Below, one piece after another: positions 8,554 to 17,950 of a stretch of 64,000 nt of DNA. The notes under the pieces were generated by a model. The model worked only from the letters and a program-made list of their open reading frames with translations. It ran no database searches and was not told the origin of the DNA. A program made the translations under genes and the position numbers. Each line of letters begins with the position of its first letter. The first letter of the stretch is position 1. The stretch is from Faucicola osloensis_B (lineage in GTDB: Bacteria > Pseudomonadota > Gammaproteobacteria > Pseudomonadales > Moraxellaceae): positions 1-64,000 of the forward strand of contig CAXORL010000004.1 in NCBI GenBank assembly GCA_964211495.1, written 5' to 3'.

Positions 8554-9978
8554 TCAAATTGCTAGCGTCTGACCGGTAAGATGTGACAAATGCTGTCGCG
8601 TGTCATCGGTCAATTTTTCTTTATCCAGTTTGAGATAAGCAATGTTTTCTTTTGGCATCATCACTATCTCATCCACCCCGTCAATCGCCAAAATTTGCTG
8701 TGACCATGCAGTCGTGTCAATACCTGTTGGCAGGGTAATCGTTAGGCTGGTCAAATACGGTGGGGCGGCAATCGGCAGGATAAACAATAATGCAATGACG
8801 GTCACGATGGCGAGCACTGTCCATGACATCCACATCGGTTTGGTCAGCAAAATACCGCCCATGGCACCGCCCACAAAAGCACCCAAAAACTGTGCAGATG
8901 AGTTAATACCCATTGCCGTCGCTTTGTTGGCAACGGGGGCGCGTTTGGAAATCCAAGACGGAATTGTCGCCTCAAGGCTATTAAAGCCGATGTAATAAAC
9001 CGCAAGCCCAATAATTAAACCCACGATGGTTTGACTAGCCACTGCCAAAAATACCAATCCCGCCACCAAAGTCGCTAAAGACGCCAAAAACACGGCGCGC
9101 ATTTGACGTTTTTTTTCTGCGATGATAATCAATGGAACCGCAATGATAAAGCCCAATAATAGTAGCGGCAAATACACAAAACCTTGCTGCGCCACCGTCA
9201 ATCCGAGCACATCATGAAACTGGTGCGGCAATAAGGTAAACATCGCTGTCATTGACAGATGCAGCGCAAAAATCGCCAAGTGCAACCGGTTAATATCGCC
9301 AATTTTTAATACTTCAGCAAACTGTGCTTTAACTGAGTGATTATTGAGATTGTGCTTTAGTACCCGATTTGGGGTGGGCACAATCCACAGTAAGCCAATG
9401 GCGAAAATAGCGGACGCCACTGTCACCCAAAACAAGCCTGAAATATCGAGCACATGCGTCAAAATTGGACCCAGCCCAAATGCGACCATTACCGACATGG
9501 CAATGGTTAGCCCCATAGTTGCCATCGCTTTGGTGCGATGCTCTTCACGGGTCACATCCGCGAGCAGTGCCATCACCACTGCTGAAACCGCCCCACTGCC
9601 TGCAATCAAACGCCCCAATATCACCATATAGATGTCGGTTGATAAGGCGCAAATCGCTCCCCCGAGCGCAAACACCAATAACCCTGCAATGATAATCGGT
9701 TTACGCGGATATTTGTCCGCCAAAAAACTCATGGGAATCTGAAAAATCGCCTGCCCTAAACCATAGATACCAATCGCCAATCCAATCAAAAACGGCGTGG
9801 CGTGTGCATATTGTGTCCCATATACTGCAAACACAGGCACAATCATGAATAGCCCGAGCATGCGCAAGGCAAAGATACCGCCCAATCCTGCAATCGCTTT
9901 CTTTTCCGATGCATTCATGGCGGAGTTGTGACTTATATTTCTCGACGTTGAGTTTACTGACGTTGTTTTTATTGACAT
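8554..9978 (-). CDS. MFS efflux transporter, YajR-like with C-terminal domain
   Basis: This 474-aa major facilitator has about 12 membrane helices. The A-motif is present after helix 2 (FLADKYPRKPIII) and an exporter-like pattern in helix 5 (GLGPILTH). After the last helix a soluble domain of about 65 residues remains (about 408-474). This is the position of the ferredoxin-like YAM domain in YajR, so I call it YajR-like. The substrate is unknown. The start used is the upstream ATG; the Met at 9918 is also possible. Confidence 0.85.
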   Translation of the reverse strand: MSIKTTSVNSTSRNISHNSAMNASEKKAIAGLGGIFALRMLGLFMIVPVFAVYGTQYAHATPFLIGLAIGIYGLGQAIFQIPMSFLADKYPRKPIIIAGLLVFALGGAICALSTDIYMVILGRLIAGSGAVSAVVMALLADVTREEHRTKAMATMGLTIAMSVMVAFGLGPILTHVLDISGLFWVTVASAIFAIGLLWIVPTPNRVLKHNLNNHSVKAQFAEVLKIGDINRLHLAIFALHLSMTAMFTLLPHQFHDVLGLTVAQQGFVYLPLLLLGFIIAVPLIIIAEKKRQMRAVFLASLATLVAGLVFLAVASQTIVGLIIGLAVYYIGFNSLEATIPSWISKRAPVANKATAMGINSSAQFLGAFVGGAMGGILLTKPMWMSWTVLAIVTVIALLFILPIAAPPYLTSLTITLPTGIDTTAWSQQILAIDGVDEIVMMPKENIAYLKLDKEKLTDDTRQHLSHLTGQTLAI

Positions 9979-10098
9979 GGTGGCTCACAAAATTTTGCCA
10001 AAAACGGCTTATTATATGCCTAATTTTTATCACAGAGAATTTATTGGCAATAAAAATTATTTTAGCCCCATTATTTTGGCTTTAGTGTTTCAGTCCCA

Positions 10099-11088
10099 TT
10101 ATTTTAGCATTGCGTAAGCGGTTAGCATGATGGCTAAAATTACTGCGATAGCAATCATCAACCACATCACATTTTTTTGGTTGTCAAAAAATCCTTGCGG
10201 TGACTGCTTGATAGATGATGATTTTGGGGTAGCGACTAGCGCGCCCTCTAACGGGCTATGCTTCACTTGGGTGGCGATTTTTTGCTGTTTTTGCGCTTTT
10301 TTGGCTTCAAATTGCTGTTGGCGTTGTTGTTTTTGTGCCAATTTTTGCTGTTTGGCTTGTTGTTGTAGTTGGCGCTGCTCTTCAAGCTTAGCCTGTTTTT
10401 GTCGCGCTTGTTCGGCAAGTTCTGCTTGTTTACGCGCTGCCTCTTCGATGGCTAACTGCTCAGTTTGCTGCTGCTCGCGAAGCTGTTTATCGCTATAGCG
10501 CGCGTGAAAATCATCCATCACGGCGTTATCAATTTCGCTTAAGGTGAAAGGCATTTCATTTATTACTTCAAGCGCATCATGCACATCAATGTCGTACACG
10601 CCCGAGGCTTTGGTAGTTTTGCCATCAGCAGTGAGTTTTCTGGGTACTTGGTAATCGGCAAGGCGCTGCTGCAAGTGGTTTTCCATTTGTCCGATGGAGT
10701 CGGTGCGACCTGTCATCGCTAATGCCCAATCGTTGATTTCGGCATGATTTTCGCTATTTAATTGCTGGATGATATTGCTCGCGTCTTCAACGAGGCTGAT
10801 TTTGGCAAGCAGCTGACTGGGTGAGACGGCGATATAAACTTCCCCTGGGGTGGCTTGGCGTTTGAGCGATGCGATGGCTTGGGGGTTGCATTGTAGGCAG
10901 TTGGCTTGTTTGTTTTTGAGGGTGTGACCTTTTGGGCAGGGCGGTACACCGTAAGCAACGAGCGCGCCGTTTTCTTTCATTTTGGCTTTGTATTCTTTAC
11001 TCGATAGTCCGCTGGCGTCAAAGGTTTTGTCCATTGGAATATGGTGGCTTTTTAAAAAGTCGGTTTGTTCTTGGGTTAACGTTGCCAT
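10099..11088 (-). CDS. Zinc-ribbon / GIY-YIG-like / coiled-coil / membrane-anchored protein
   Basis: I do not recognise this as a named gene. The 329-aa product has four visible parts. A zinc-ribbon-like motif C51-x3-H55-x8-C64-x2-C67 comes first. Next is a region (about 82-175) with GEVYIAVSPS, AKIS and QMENHLQQRL, resembling the T5orf172/MUG113 branch of the GIY-YIG fold, though the usual catalytic residues are not all evident. Then comes a long Gln/Lys/Ala coiled coil (about 195-275), and finally one C-terminal membrane helix (about 306-328). The topology predicts a cytoplasmic protein anchored by its tail. It sits with a lipoprotein gene between the MFS gene and uvrA. Confidence 0.75.
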   Translation of the reverse strand: MATLTQEQTDFLKSHHIPMDKTFDASGLSSKEYKAKMKENGALVAYGVPPCPKGHTLKNKQANCLQCNPQAIASLKRQATPGEVYIAVSPSQLLAKISLVEDASNIIQQLNSENHAEINDWALAMTGRTDSIGQMENHLQQRLADYQVPRKLTADGKTTKASGVYDIDVHDALEVINEMPFTLSEIDNAVMDDFHARYSDKQLREQQQTEQLAIEEAARKQAELAEQARQKQAKLEEQRQLQQQAKQQKLAQKQQRQQQFEAKKAQKQQKIATQVKHSPLEGALVATPKSSSIKQSPQGFFDNQKNVMWLMIAIAVILAIMLTAYAMLK

Positions 11089-11174
11089 GTTATTGTCTCA
11101 AATCTTACGTTTGCAAATTTTCTTTTTCCTTGATTCAATCAAGTATAGCAAGGTTTAAGGGTTTTATAAAAAAG

Positions 11175-11203
11175 AAAAAATCGCTCGGTTTGAGCGATTT
11201 TTT
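11175..11203 (-). terminator. Bidirectional terminator after the lipoprotein gene
   Basis: A 12-bp perfect stem (AAAAAATCGCTC / GAGCGATTTTTT) with a 5-nt loop and T runs on both strands lies 13 bp beyond the stop of the minus-strand lipoprotein gene. Confidence 0.88.
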
Positions 11204-11216
11204 ATTTTTGGAAGTA

Positions 11217-12221
11217 TTATCTAAACAAAATTGAAGCTTGTTTGTAAGGGTGGTCATTATCGAAATCATACTCTAAGGCATATTGACCAGTTGGGGCTAG
11301 AACTGTAAATCCATTAATACCTTCGTAATTTGATAAATTTTGATTTAAGGTTTTATTATCTGAGGTGTAACCGATAACATATCCTGAGCTCATTTCTTTA
11401 TAATAGCCATTAAATACCCCTTGTTGTCCATTTACAACAAAGCTTGATGTGCCTTCAGCACCAGTATTGTTTTGGATAGAAATATTTGATTTATTCTTAA
11501 CTTGTAAAAAATAATCGGGCTCATAGGCTATCCAGTTACCAACAATTCCATTTTTGGTCAAGTCTTGAGTCCAATTACTTGGTTGGCTATCCATTTGTTG
11601 AGCAATAATTAAAAAACCCGGATCAAAACTAATTAGATTTTTACCATTATCATTAAATTGAACAGCAATATCTATATTGGGAATACGACTCTCAACAGAT
11701 GATGCAGGTAAAATTTTTAGTTGATACTGATTCTTATAATTTTTATTAGGAGTTATTGTTGCTTCAGCTAAGCCCACGCTCCCCCCCTCCATTGGAGTAA
11801 GTTCAGGTCGGCTATCTCCAACTGCTTTAATTCTTACCAACTTATCAATGTTAAAGTCTTTAATTAACAATTTGTCGCCGTCTTTCACTAATTTAAAGCT
11901 TAGCTGCCCAAGTCTTGTACTAGAACATGTTTCATAGCTGCCTAAGACACCACAATAGGCAAATCTAGCAAAATATTTTTTATCATTAACTGTATCTATA
12001 AGATTAGCTGTTGATTGATTGCTACCAAGAGTTAAAGTTTGTCCAACTTGTGGATTATTAATTTTTAATATCAAATCAGTATCACTAATCGGCGTTGGAA
12101 CAGGATTAACTGGGGGTGGATTGTTTTGGTTATTTGAAGGTGTAGAACCACCATCAGAACTGCCACCACCACAAGCTGTTAATAGAATTGATATCACTGA
12201 GAGAACCAATAACTTTTTCAT
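11217..12221 (-). CDS. Putative lipoprotein of unknown function
   Basis: I start this gene at 12221, where MKKLLVLSVISILLTACGGG gives a clean lipoprotein signal peptide with lipobox LTAC; an upstream in-frame ATG at 12293 would bury that signal. The mature 334-aa precursor has a Ser/Gly/Pro/Asn-rich tether followed by a domain I do not recognise. Base composition is more AT-rich than uvrA next door, so it may be an acquired gene. It probably faces the periplasm or the cell surface. Confidence 0.75.
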   Translation of the reverse strand: MKKLLVLSVISILLTACGGGSSDGGSTPSNNQNNPPPVNPVPTPISDTDLILKINNPQVGQTLTLGSNQSTANLIDTVNDKKYFARFAYCGVLGSYETCSSTRLGQLSFKLVKDGDKLLIKDFNIDKLVRIKAVGDSRPELTPMEGGSVGLAEATITPNKNYKNQYQLKILPASSVESRIPNIDIAVQFNDNGKNLISFDPGFLIIAQQMDSQPSNWTQDLTKNGIVGNWIAYEPDYFLQVKNKSNISIQNNTGAEGTSSFVVNGQQGVFNGYYKEMSSGYVIGYTSDNKTLNQNLSNYEGINGFTVLAPTGQYALEYDFDNDHPYKQASILFR

Positions 12222-12394
12222 ATATAAAACCCATAAATTAGTAAACAAAAAATTAGAAAAAAGTTTACATTTAATTGTTTGGATTTTCAACAATTATTTT
12301 GGACCAAACTTGAAACCCCCACCCAATTCCCCCATTAAAACCCCATCTTTTTACCCAAATTTCCCACTCAAAAACACACAATAAGAAGCTCAAT

Positions 12395-15349
12395 ATGGCA
12401 CAGCACGACGCAATCAAAATCCGTGGCGCACGCACCCACAATCTAAAAAACGTCGACATCGACATCCCTCGCGACAAACTCGTCGTCATCACAGGTTTAT
12501 CAGGCTCGGGCAAATCTAGCCTAGCCTTTGACACCCTATACGCCGAAGGGCAACGCCGTTATGTCGAGAGCTTATCGGCTTACGCACGCCAGTTTTTATC
12601 ACAAATGGAAAAGCCCGAAGTCGATAGCATCGAAGGGCTGTCACCTGCCATCGCCATCGAGCAAAAATCCACCAACCATAACCCCCGCTCCACGGTGGGT
12701 ACCATTACCGAGATTTATGACTATTTGCGTCTGCTGTATGCCCGTGTTGGCACGCCCATGTGCCCTGAACACCACCTGCCGATGGTCGCGCAAACCGTCA
12801 CCGAAATGGTCGATACCGTCATGGCATTGCCTGAAGATACCAAGTTGATGATTCTCGCGCGCGTCGTCGATGACCGCAAAGGCGAGCATATCCAGTTGAT
12901 GGAACAGCTTAAAGGGCAAGGCTTTGTACGGCTACGGGTCGATGGTGAGATTTATGACATTGACGATGTGCCACCGCTTGCCAAAACTTTTAAACACACC
13001 ATTGATGTGGTGGTTGACCGCTTCAAAGTGCGGGACGACTTGGGTAATCGGGTTGCTGAAAGTTTGGAGACTGCCTTACGACTCGGTAGCGATATTGCCA
13101 TCTTGCATGATATGGACGCTGAGTTTGAGGATAAAATTTTGTCCGCCAAACATAGCTGCCCTGTCTGCGATCGCTCGGTTGCTGAGCTTGAACCAAAATT
13201 GTTTAGTTTTAACAACCCCTATGGCGCGTGTCCCGTGTGTGATGGCTTGGGCAAACGCCAATATTTCGCTGCCGAAAAAATCATCGGGCATCCTGAAAAA
13301 TCGCTCAACCAAGGGGCGATTCAAGGCTGGGATAAACGCCACGCCTATTATTTTGGCTTGCTGACCACGGTTGCCGACCATTACGGTATTGATATGGAAG
13401 CGCCTTGGCAACAACTGGATAAAAAGCACAAAGATGTCATTTTACACGGCTCTGGTAAAGACAAAATGACTTTTAACTTTGTCGACGAACGGGGGCGCAA
13501 ATCCACCAAAACTGTGCCATTTGAAGGGGTGTTGCCGTATATGGAGCGCCGTTATCGCACCACGCAAAGCAACATCGTGCGAGACGAGCTTGCCAAGTAC
13601 CTTGCCGATGCCACCTGTGATGCCTGTCACGGCTCACGCTTAAACGAAATCGCTCGCCATGTCGAAGTCAGCGACCGTACCGTTGCCGAAATGGTCAAGC
13701 TATCAATTGGCGAAGCAATGGCATATTATGAGCAATTAAAACTCGAGGGCGCAAAAGGCGAAATCGCCGCCAAAATCATCAAAGAAATCCGTGAGCGCTT
13801 GGAATTTTTGGTGAGTGTCGGCTTAGATTATCTCACCCTTGCCCGCTCTGCCGAAACCCTATCAGGCGGTGAAGCTCAGCGAATACGCCTTGCTAGCCAA
13901 ATTGGGGCGGGCTTGATGGGCGTGATGTATGTACTCGATGAGCCCTCAATCGGCTTGCACCAACGTGACAATGACCGACTGCTGCAAACGTTGACTCGTT
14001 TGCGTGATTTGGGCAATACCGTGATTGTCGTCGAGCATGACGAAGATGCCATTCGCCTAGCCGACCATATCATCGATGTGGGCGTGGGTGCTGGTGTACA
14101 TGGTGGCAGTATCATTGCAGAAGGGACGGCAAATGACATTGCCAAAAATCCCGAATCATTGACGGGTCAATATTTATCGGGCAAAAAGAAAATCGCAGTG
14201 CCAACCGTGCGTCACCAAGCCAAAGTCGCCAATGAGGATAAATATGAAAAAATGCACGACTCCGCCATTCCCTTAACCAAAAACCAAGCGAAAAAAGCGG
14301 AAAGCGAGAAGAAAGAAAAAGCCAAAAAAGGTAAAGTCGAAGCCAAACCCTTGATGCTGACCTTAACAGGAGCAAAAGGTAATAACCTTAAAAACGTGAC
14401 CTTGAACTTGCCAATTGGTGTATTTACTGCCATCACAGGCGTGTCGGGTTCGGGTAAATCGACCTTAATCAATCGCACCTTATTGCCACTAGCGACCACG
14501 CAGCTCAATAATGCCACCACGCATGTTGCCGAAGAGTTTGACAGTATCACTGGGCTAGAACATCTGGATAAAGTCGTCGATATCGACCAAAGTCCGATTG
14601 GGCGTACCCCTCGCTCCAATCCTGCGACTTACACGGGCGTATTTAGTCCGATTCGTGACCTGTTCGCCCAAGTACCTGAGTCCAAAGCTCGTGGCTATCA
14701 AGCAGGACGATTTAGCTTCAACGTGAAAGGCGGGCGCTGTGAAACCTGCCAAGGTGATGGTTTGATTAAGGTTGAGATGCACTTTTTGCCTGATATGTAT
14801 GTGCCTTGCGATGCCTGTCAAGGCAAACGCTACAACCGTGAAACCTTGGAAATCACCTACAAGGGCAAAAATATCAATGACGTGCTCAATATGACGGTGG
14901 AAGATGCGGCGGAATTTTTTGAAGCGATTCCCGCAATTTACCGCCGTTTGCAAGCCCTACAAGAAGTCGGCTTGGGTTATATTCGCTTGGGTCAGTCTGC
15001 GCCAACCTTATCGGGTGGTGAGGCGCAACGGGTGAAACTTGCCAAAGAGCTGTCCAAACGTGATACCGGTCAGACCTTGTATGTGCTCGATGAGCCGACG
15101 ACAGGTTTGCATTTCCATGATATCGCCAAGCTCTTAGACATCTTGCATACGCTACGTGACCGAGGCAATACAGTGGTGGTGATTGAGCATAATCTCGATG
15201 TGATTAAGACAGCCGACTGGATTGTGGATTTGGGTCCTGAAGGCGGTTCGGGCGGTGGTGAGATTATTGCCGAGGGCACGCCAGAGGACGTGGCGGAAAA
15301 CGCGCGCTCGCATACCGGGCGATTCTTAAAACCGATGTTGCAAGCTTAA
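12395..15349 (+). CDS. uvrA: Excinuclease ABC subunit A
   Basis: UvrA is the damage-recognition ATPase of nucleotide excision repair. Both ABC halves are present. Walker A motifs lie at about residues 34-42 (GLSGSGKSS) and 682-690 (GVSGSGKST), with two LSGGEAQR signatures. Zinc-binding pairs appear as CPVC...CPVC in the first half and CETC...CDAC in the second. At 984 aa it is about 40 residues longer than usual because of a Lys/Glu/Ala-rich insert between the two halves (about 600-650). Confidence 0.98.
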   Translation: MAQHDAIKIRGARTHNLKNVDIDIPRDKLVVITGLSGSGKSSLAFDTLYAEGQRRYVESLSAYARQFLSQMEKPEVDSIEGLSPAIAIEQKSTNHNPRSTVGTITEIYDYLRLLYARVGTPMCPEHHLPMVAQTVTEMVDTVMALPEDTKLMILARVVDDRKGEHIQLMEQLKGQGFVRLRVDGEIYDIDDVPPLAKTFKHTIDVVVDRFKVRDDLGNRVAESLETALRLGSDIAILHDMDAEFEDKILSAKHSCPVCDRSVAELEPKLFSFNNPYGACPVCDGLGKRQYFAAEKIIGHPEKSLNQGAIQGWDKRHAYYFGLLTTVADHYGIDMEAPWQQLDKKHKDVILHGSGKDKMTFNFVDERGRKSTKTVPFEGVLPYMERRYRTTQSNIVRDELAKYLADATCDACHGSRLNEIARHVEVSDRTVAEMVKLSIGEAMAYYEQLKLEGAKGEIAAKIIKEIRERLEFLVSVGLDYLTLARSAETLSGGEAQRIRLASQIGAGLMGVMYVLDEPSIGLHQRDNDRLLQTLTRLRDLGNTVIVVEHDEDAIRLADHIIDVGVGAGVHGGSIIAEGTANDIAKNPESLTGQYLSGKKKIAVPTVRHQAKVANEDKYEKMHDSAIPLTKNQAKKAESEKKEKAKKGKVEAKPLMLTLTGAKGNNLKNVTLNLPIGVFTAITGVSGSGKSTLINRTLLPLATTQLNNATTHVAEEFDSITGLEHLDKVVDIDQSPIGRTPRSNPATYTGVFSPIRDLFAQVPESKARGYQAGRFSFNVKGGRCETCQGDGLIKVEMHFLPDMYVPCDACQGKRYNRETLEITYKGKNINDVLNMTVEDAAEFFEAIPAIYRRLQALQEVGLGYIRLGQSAPTLSGGEAQRVKLAKELSKRDTGQTLYVLDEPTTGLHFHDIAKLLDILHTLRDRGNTVVVIEHNLDVIKTADWIVDLGPEGGSGGGEIIAEGTPEDVAENARSHTGRFLKPMLQA

Positions 15350-15356
15350 ATGCAAA

Positions 15357-15389
15357 GCTCAAATGTTATAGTCACATTTGAGCTTTTTT
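15357..15389 (+). terminator. uvrA terminator
   Basis: A perfect 10-bp stem GCTCAAATGT / ACATTTGAGC with a short loop is followed by TTTTTT, 8 bp after the uvrA stop. Confidence 0.9.
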
Positions 15390-15413
15390 AATATTTAAAA
15401 TTGGAGAAATACA

Positions 15414-16298
15414 ATGTTAAATGAACTTATAGATAAAGAAACTACAAGTAAGCTTTTAACTGAAATATATACCGATTTGGCAAAACCTGCTGTGACGGAA
15501 GTAGGAATTGCATTGGGGACTATTTTTGGTCTATGCAATACGCTTCTTATGGTAATTGCCCTCCAAAATGAAAAGGCAAAATTGAAAGTACAACACAATT
15601 TAGAAATTTATCGCCAAAAATTAAATAAAATTGAAAAAGAAAATATTCAAGAGGTCATTCCTGAAATTGGTGTACCAGTAATTGAAAAGTTGCTTTATGT
15701 TACTGATGAAAGTCTAGTAGATTTATATACAGAATTACTTGCTAAAGCATCTGATAAAACACAATGCAATATGGCTCATCCCAGTTTTGTTAATATTATC
15801 AATAACTTGTCCCTTAAAGAAGCTCAAATTTTAAAATTTATAAAGAAGAATTTTCGGATAGCAATGGTTGAGGTTTCTGTTGTTGATAACGGTCTATCTC
15901 GACCTATTGAAAAAATTTCAGAATTAATTTTAAGTGAAGAATTTTATGATGAAAATACTAAAGCTTTTTTGAGTAATTTGATAGGATTGGGCGTTATCGA
16001 AGAAAACAATGTGTTATTTGCAGATTCTCGAAAGTATGAATTTATTCACAATAGAATTACCGAAACCTATTCTCAAAACATTCCATTAAAATATTCAAGT
16101 GTATTAAATGCAATGAAATTGGGCAATTTTGAATTTAAAAATTATTCATTAAGATTAACGGAATTTGGAGATTTATTTCTATCAGCTTGTACTAATGAAA
16201 GAATGAGAACTGATTTTTACCATCTGTTCTATAAATGGTCTATAACGCCTGTTGAAGAAAGAAATAAACTCTTATCAGAGATAGAAAAGAAGAATTGA
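15414..16298 (+). CDS. Abi-alpha (DUF4393) family protein, candidate phage-defence gene
   Basis: The 294-aa product resembles the DUF4393/Abi-alpha family. It has an N-terminal segment LAKPAVTEVGIALGTIFG with a hydrophobic stretch, then a helical region. The typical sequence LVDLYTELLAKASDK and the motif HPSFVNIINNLSLKEAQIL follow at about residues 105-145. Members have been linked to abortive infection, but the mechanism is unclear, so the role is an inference. The gene is markedly AT-rich, has its own terminator and sits directly after uvrA, in line with horizontal acquisition. A ribosome binding site TTGGAGAAAT precedes the ATG. Confidence 0.75.
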   Translation: MLNELIDKETTSKLLTEIYTDLAKPAVTEVGIALGTIFGLCNTLLMVIALQNEKAKLKVQHNLEIYRQKLNKIEKENIQEVIPEIGVPVIEKLLYVTDESLVDLYTELLAKASDKTQCNMAHPSFVNIINNLSLKEAQILKFIKKNFRIAMVEVSVVDNGLSRPIEKISELILSEEFYDENTKAFLSNLIGLGVIEENNVLFADSRKYEFIHNRITETYSQNIPLKYSSVLNAMKLGNFEFKNYSLRLTEFGDLFLSACTNERMRTDFYHLFYKWSITPVEERNKLLSEIEKKN

Positions 16299-16335
16299 AG
16301 CGTTGAAAAAATATCTATTTCCATATTAACTACTT

Positions 16336-16354
16336 AAAAAACGCCTTAAAAACT
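16336..16354 (+). terminator. Terminator of the Abi-alpha-like gene
   Basis: AAAACGCC and GGCGTTTT form a stem around a short A-rich loop, followed by further T on the plus strand. The A run upstream makes it potentially bidirectional. Confidence 0.75.
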
Positions 16355-16553
16355 GGCGTTTTTTACAATATTCTTCCATGGCAACCCGATTAGTCCTACT
16401 AAACTTATCATTCACGTCCATAATTTCTTACATTAAGTTAGACTCAATACAAATATGCAAACCTAATCTCAACAATAAACTCTTGAAAACAATTCTGTCG
16501 TTAACATTTTTTATTTAAAATAGCGTTAAATTAAATTAAAAAAGGACTTTAAC

Positions 16554-17396
16554 ATGCCATCCATAGATATCAACAACTTACCTAAGGTTTTACAACCCTA
16601 CCAAGCCAATATCCAAAAAACCATCAAGCCTGTGATTGATATTAATTTATCCCAAGCGGATAACTTGCCAATCTGGGCAAGTAAAGTCGGTGGACATCCT
16701 TACTTACCACTCACCCACAACTATCCTCACGATAGCAACGGCTTACCGCTACAGTTACTCGCTCAAATCAATTTATCAGATGTGCCAACCAACGACCTAC
16801 TACCGCGTACAGGCATGTTGTTATTTTTTATCGGTGGCGATGATTTATACGGCATGGACTTTGATGACCAACAAACCCAAGACGGCTTTCGCGTGCTGTA
16901 TTTTGACACCGTTATCACCGATGAAAGCCAACTTTGGCAAGATTTTAGTCAGATTGATGCCAAAATGCGCACGCAAGATTATTACAGCCCCATTGATCAT
17001 GAGAAACCCAGTTTAGCTATGAGCTTTGACGCTACCACGCGAGAGATGAGTTATAACGATTTTGAATTTGAACAAAACGTGCTTGAGGGCAAAGACTTTT
17101 GGCGTGACGTTACCCACGATGATGAAGACTTGGCAGAAGATATCCTCGAGCATGAGAATATATTTGATGGCAGCGGTCATCATCTATTGGGCTATCCTGT
17201 GTTTACTCAAGAGGATCCCCGCAGCGCTGATAACGCATTGAAAGACTTTATCTTGCTATTTCAGCTTGATACCGACAATATCGGTGATTATAGTATCATG
17301 TGGGGCGACAGTGGGGTTGGCAATTTCTTTATTCATCACGAAGATTTAAAAAACAAAGATTTTTCAAAAGTGCTGTATAACTGGGATTGTTGCTAA
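16554..17396 (+). CDS. DUF1963 (YwqG-like) protein
   Basis: The 280-aa soluble protein matches the DUF1963 family known from Bacillus YwqG. It shows SKVGGHPYLP early, LQLLAQINLSDVP, GMLLFFIGGDD, and near the end the WGDSGVGNFFIHHEDL stretch. Members are small beta-rich proteins with no assigned biochemical role. A good AAAAAGGAC ribosome binding site precedes the ATG. A lipoprotein gene starts 47 bp downstream and may share the transcript. Confidence 0.85.
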   Translation: MPSIDINNLPKVLQPYQANIQKTIKPVIDINLSQADNLPIWASKVGGHPYLPLTHNYPHDSNGLPLQLLAQINLSDVPTNDLLPRTGMLLFFIGGDDLYGMDFDDQQTQDGFRVLYFDTVITDESQLWQDFSQIDAKMRTQDYYSPIDHEKPSLAMSFDATTREMSYNDFEFEQNVLEGKDFWRDVTHDDEDLAEDILEHENIFDGSGHHLLGYPVFTQEDPRSADNALKDFILLFQLDTDNIGDYSIMWGDSGVGNFFIHHEDLKNKDFSKVLYNWDCC

Positions 17397-17443
17397 CTGT
17401 AGGGTATACCATACAGGTATCAAAAGTAAAAAAAGGATTTATC

Positions 17444-17785
17444 ATGAAAAAATTTGCGCTCGTTTGTGTATCTATCCCCTTGCTTTTGGCTGCTTGTCAT
17501 TCAACTGTCATGCCAATTCCAACATCAGCCCCAACGCCAAAACCTACGCTCGAACAAACGGTAAGCCAAACCTTAATTATCATGTACAATCCCAGCAGCG
17601 GCAAACAAGCCCTACTAAAAGCCGTTGCCGACCATCAAGCCACGATTGTTCATGAGTATAGCAGCCTTAATGGCATGGCGATTCGTTTGCCGGCGGGCAC
17701 AGATATGAACCAAGCGATCAAGGATTTTGGGCAAGTGCTGGGTGTGGTCAGTGTGGAAAAAGATACGATTCAAACTATACAATGA
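17444..17785 (+). CDS. Small lipoprotein with inhibitor-I9-like domain
   Basis: I start the gene at 17444 because AAAAAAGGA precedes that ATG and the product then begins with a lipoprotein signal peptide (MKKFALVCVSIPLLLAACHS, lipobox LAAC). The remaining 113-aa precursor has a compact domain with LIIMYNPSSG, IVHEYSSLNGMAIRLP and VVSVEKDT. This pattern recalls the subtilisin propeptide / inhibitor I9 fold, which ends in a similar VxxVExD strand. No protease is encoded beside it. A protease-inhibitor or chaperone role is a guess. Confidence 0.7.
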   Translation: MKKFALVCVSIPLLLAACHSTVMPIPTSAPTPKPTLEQTVSQTLIIMYNPSSGKQALLKAVADHQATIVHEYSSLNGMAIRLPAGTDMNQAIKDFGQVLGVVSVEKDTIQTIQ

Positions 17786-17950
17786 ATATAAGTTAACAAT
17801 CTTTTCAAGCAAAAAGATAATTTAATCAATCATCTATCAGTGACTTACGATTCACTGTTAACCCTTTACATCTGATTTGATTATTTACAAAATTGCACAT
17901 GAGAAGGACATGACAATTGCAGTTAAATCTAAATAAACAAGGACGTGCAG

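Noticed and set aside
12294..12394. C-rich tract of CCCC blocks just before uvrA, considered as an operator or repeat
   Set aside because: Units are irregular and match no known site; a gammaproteobacterial LexA box (CTGT-N8-ACAG) is not seen either.
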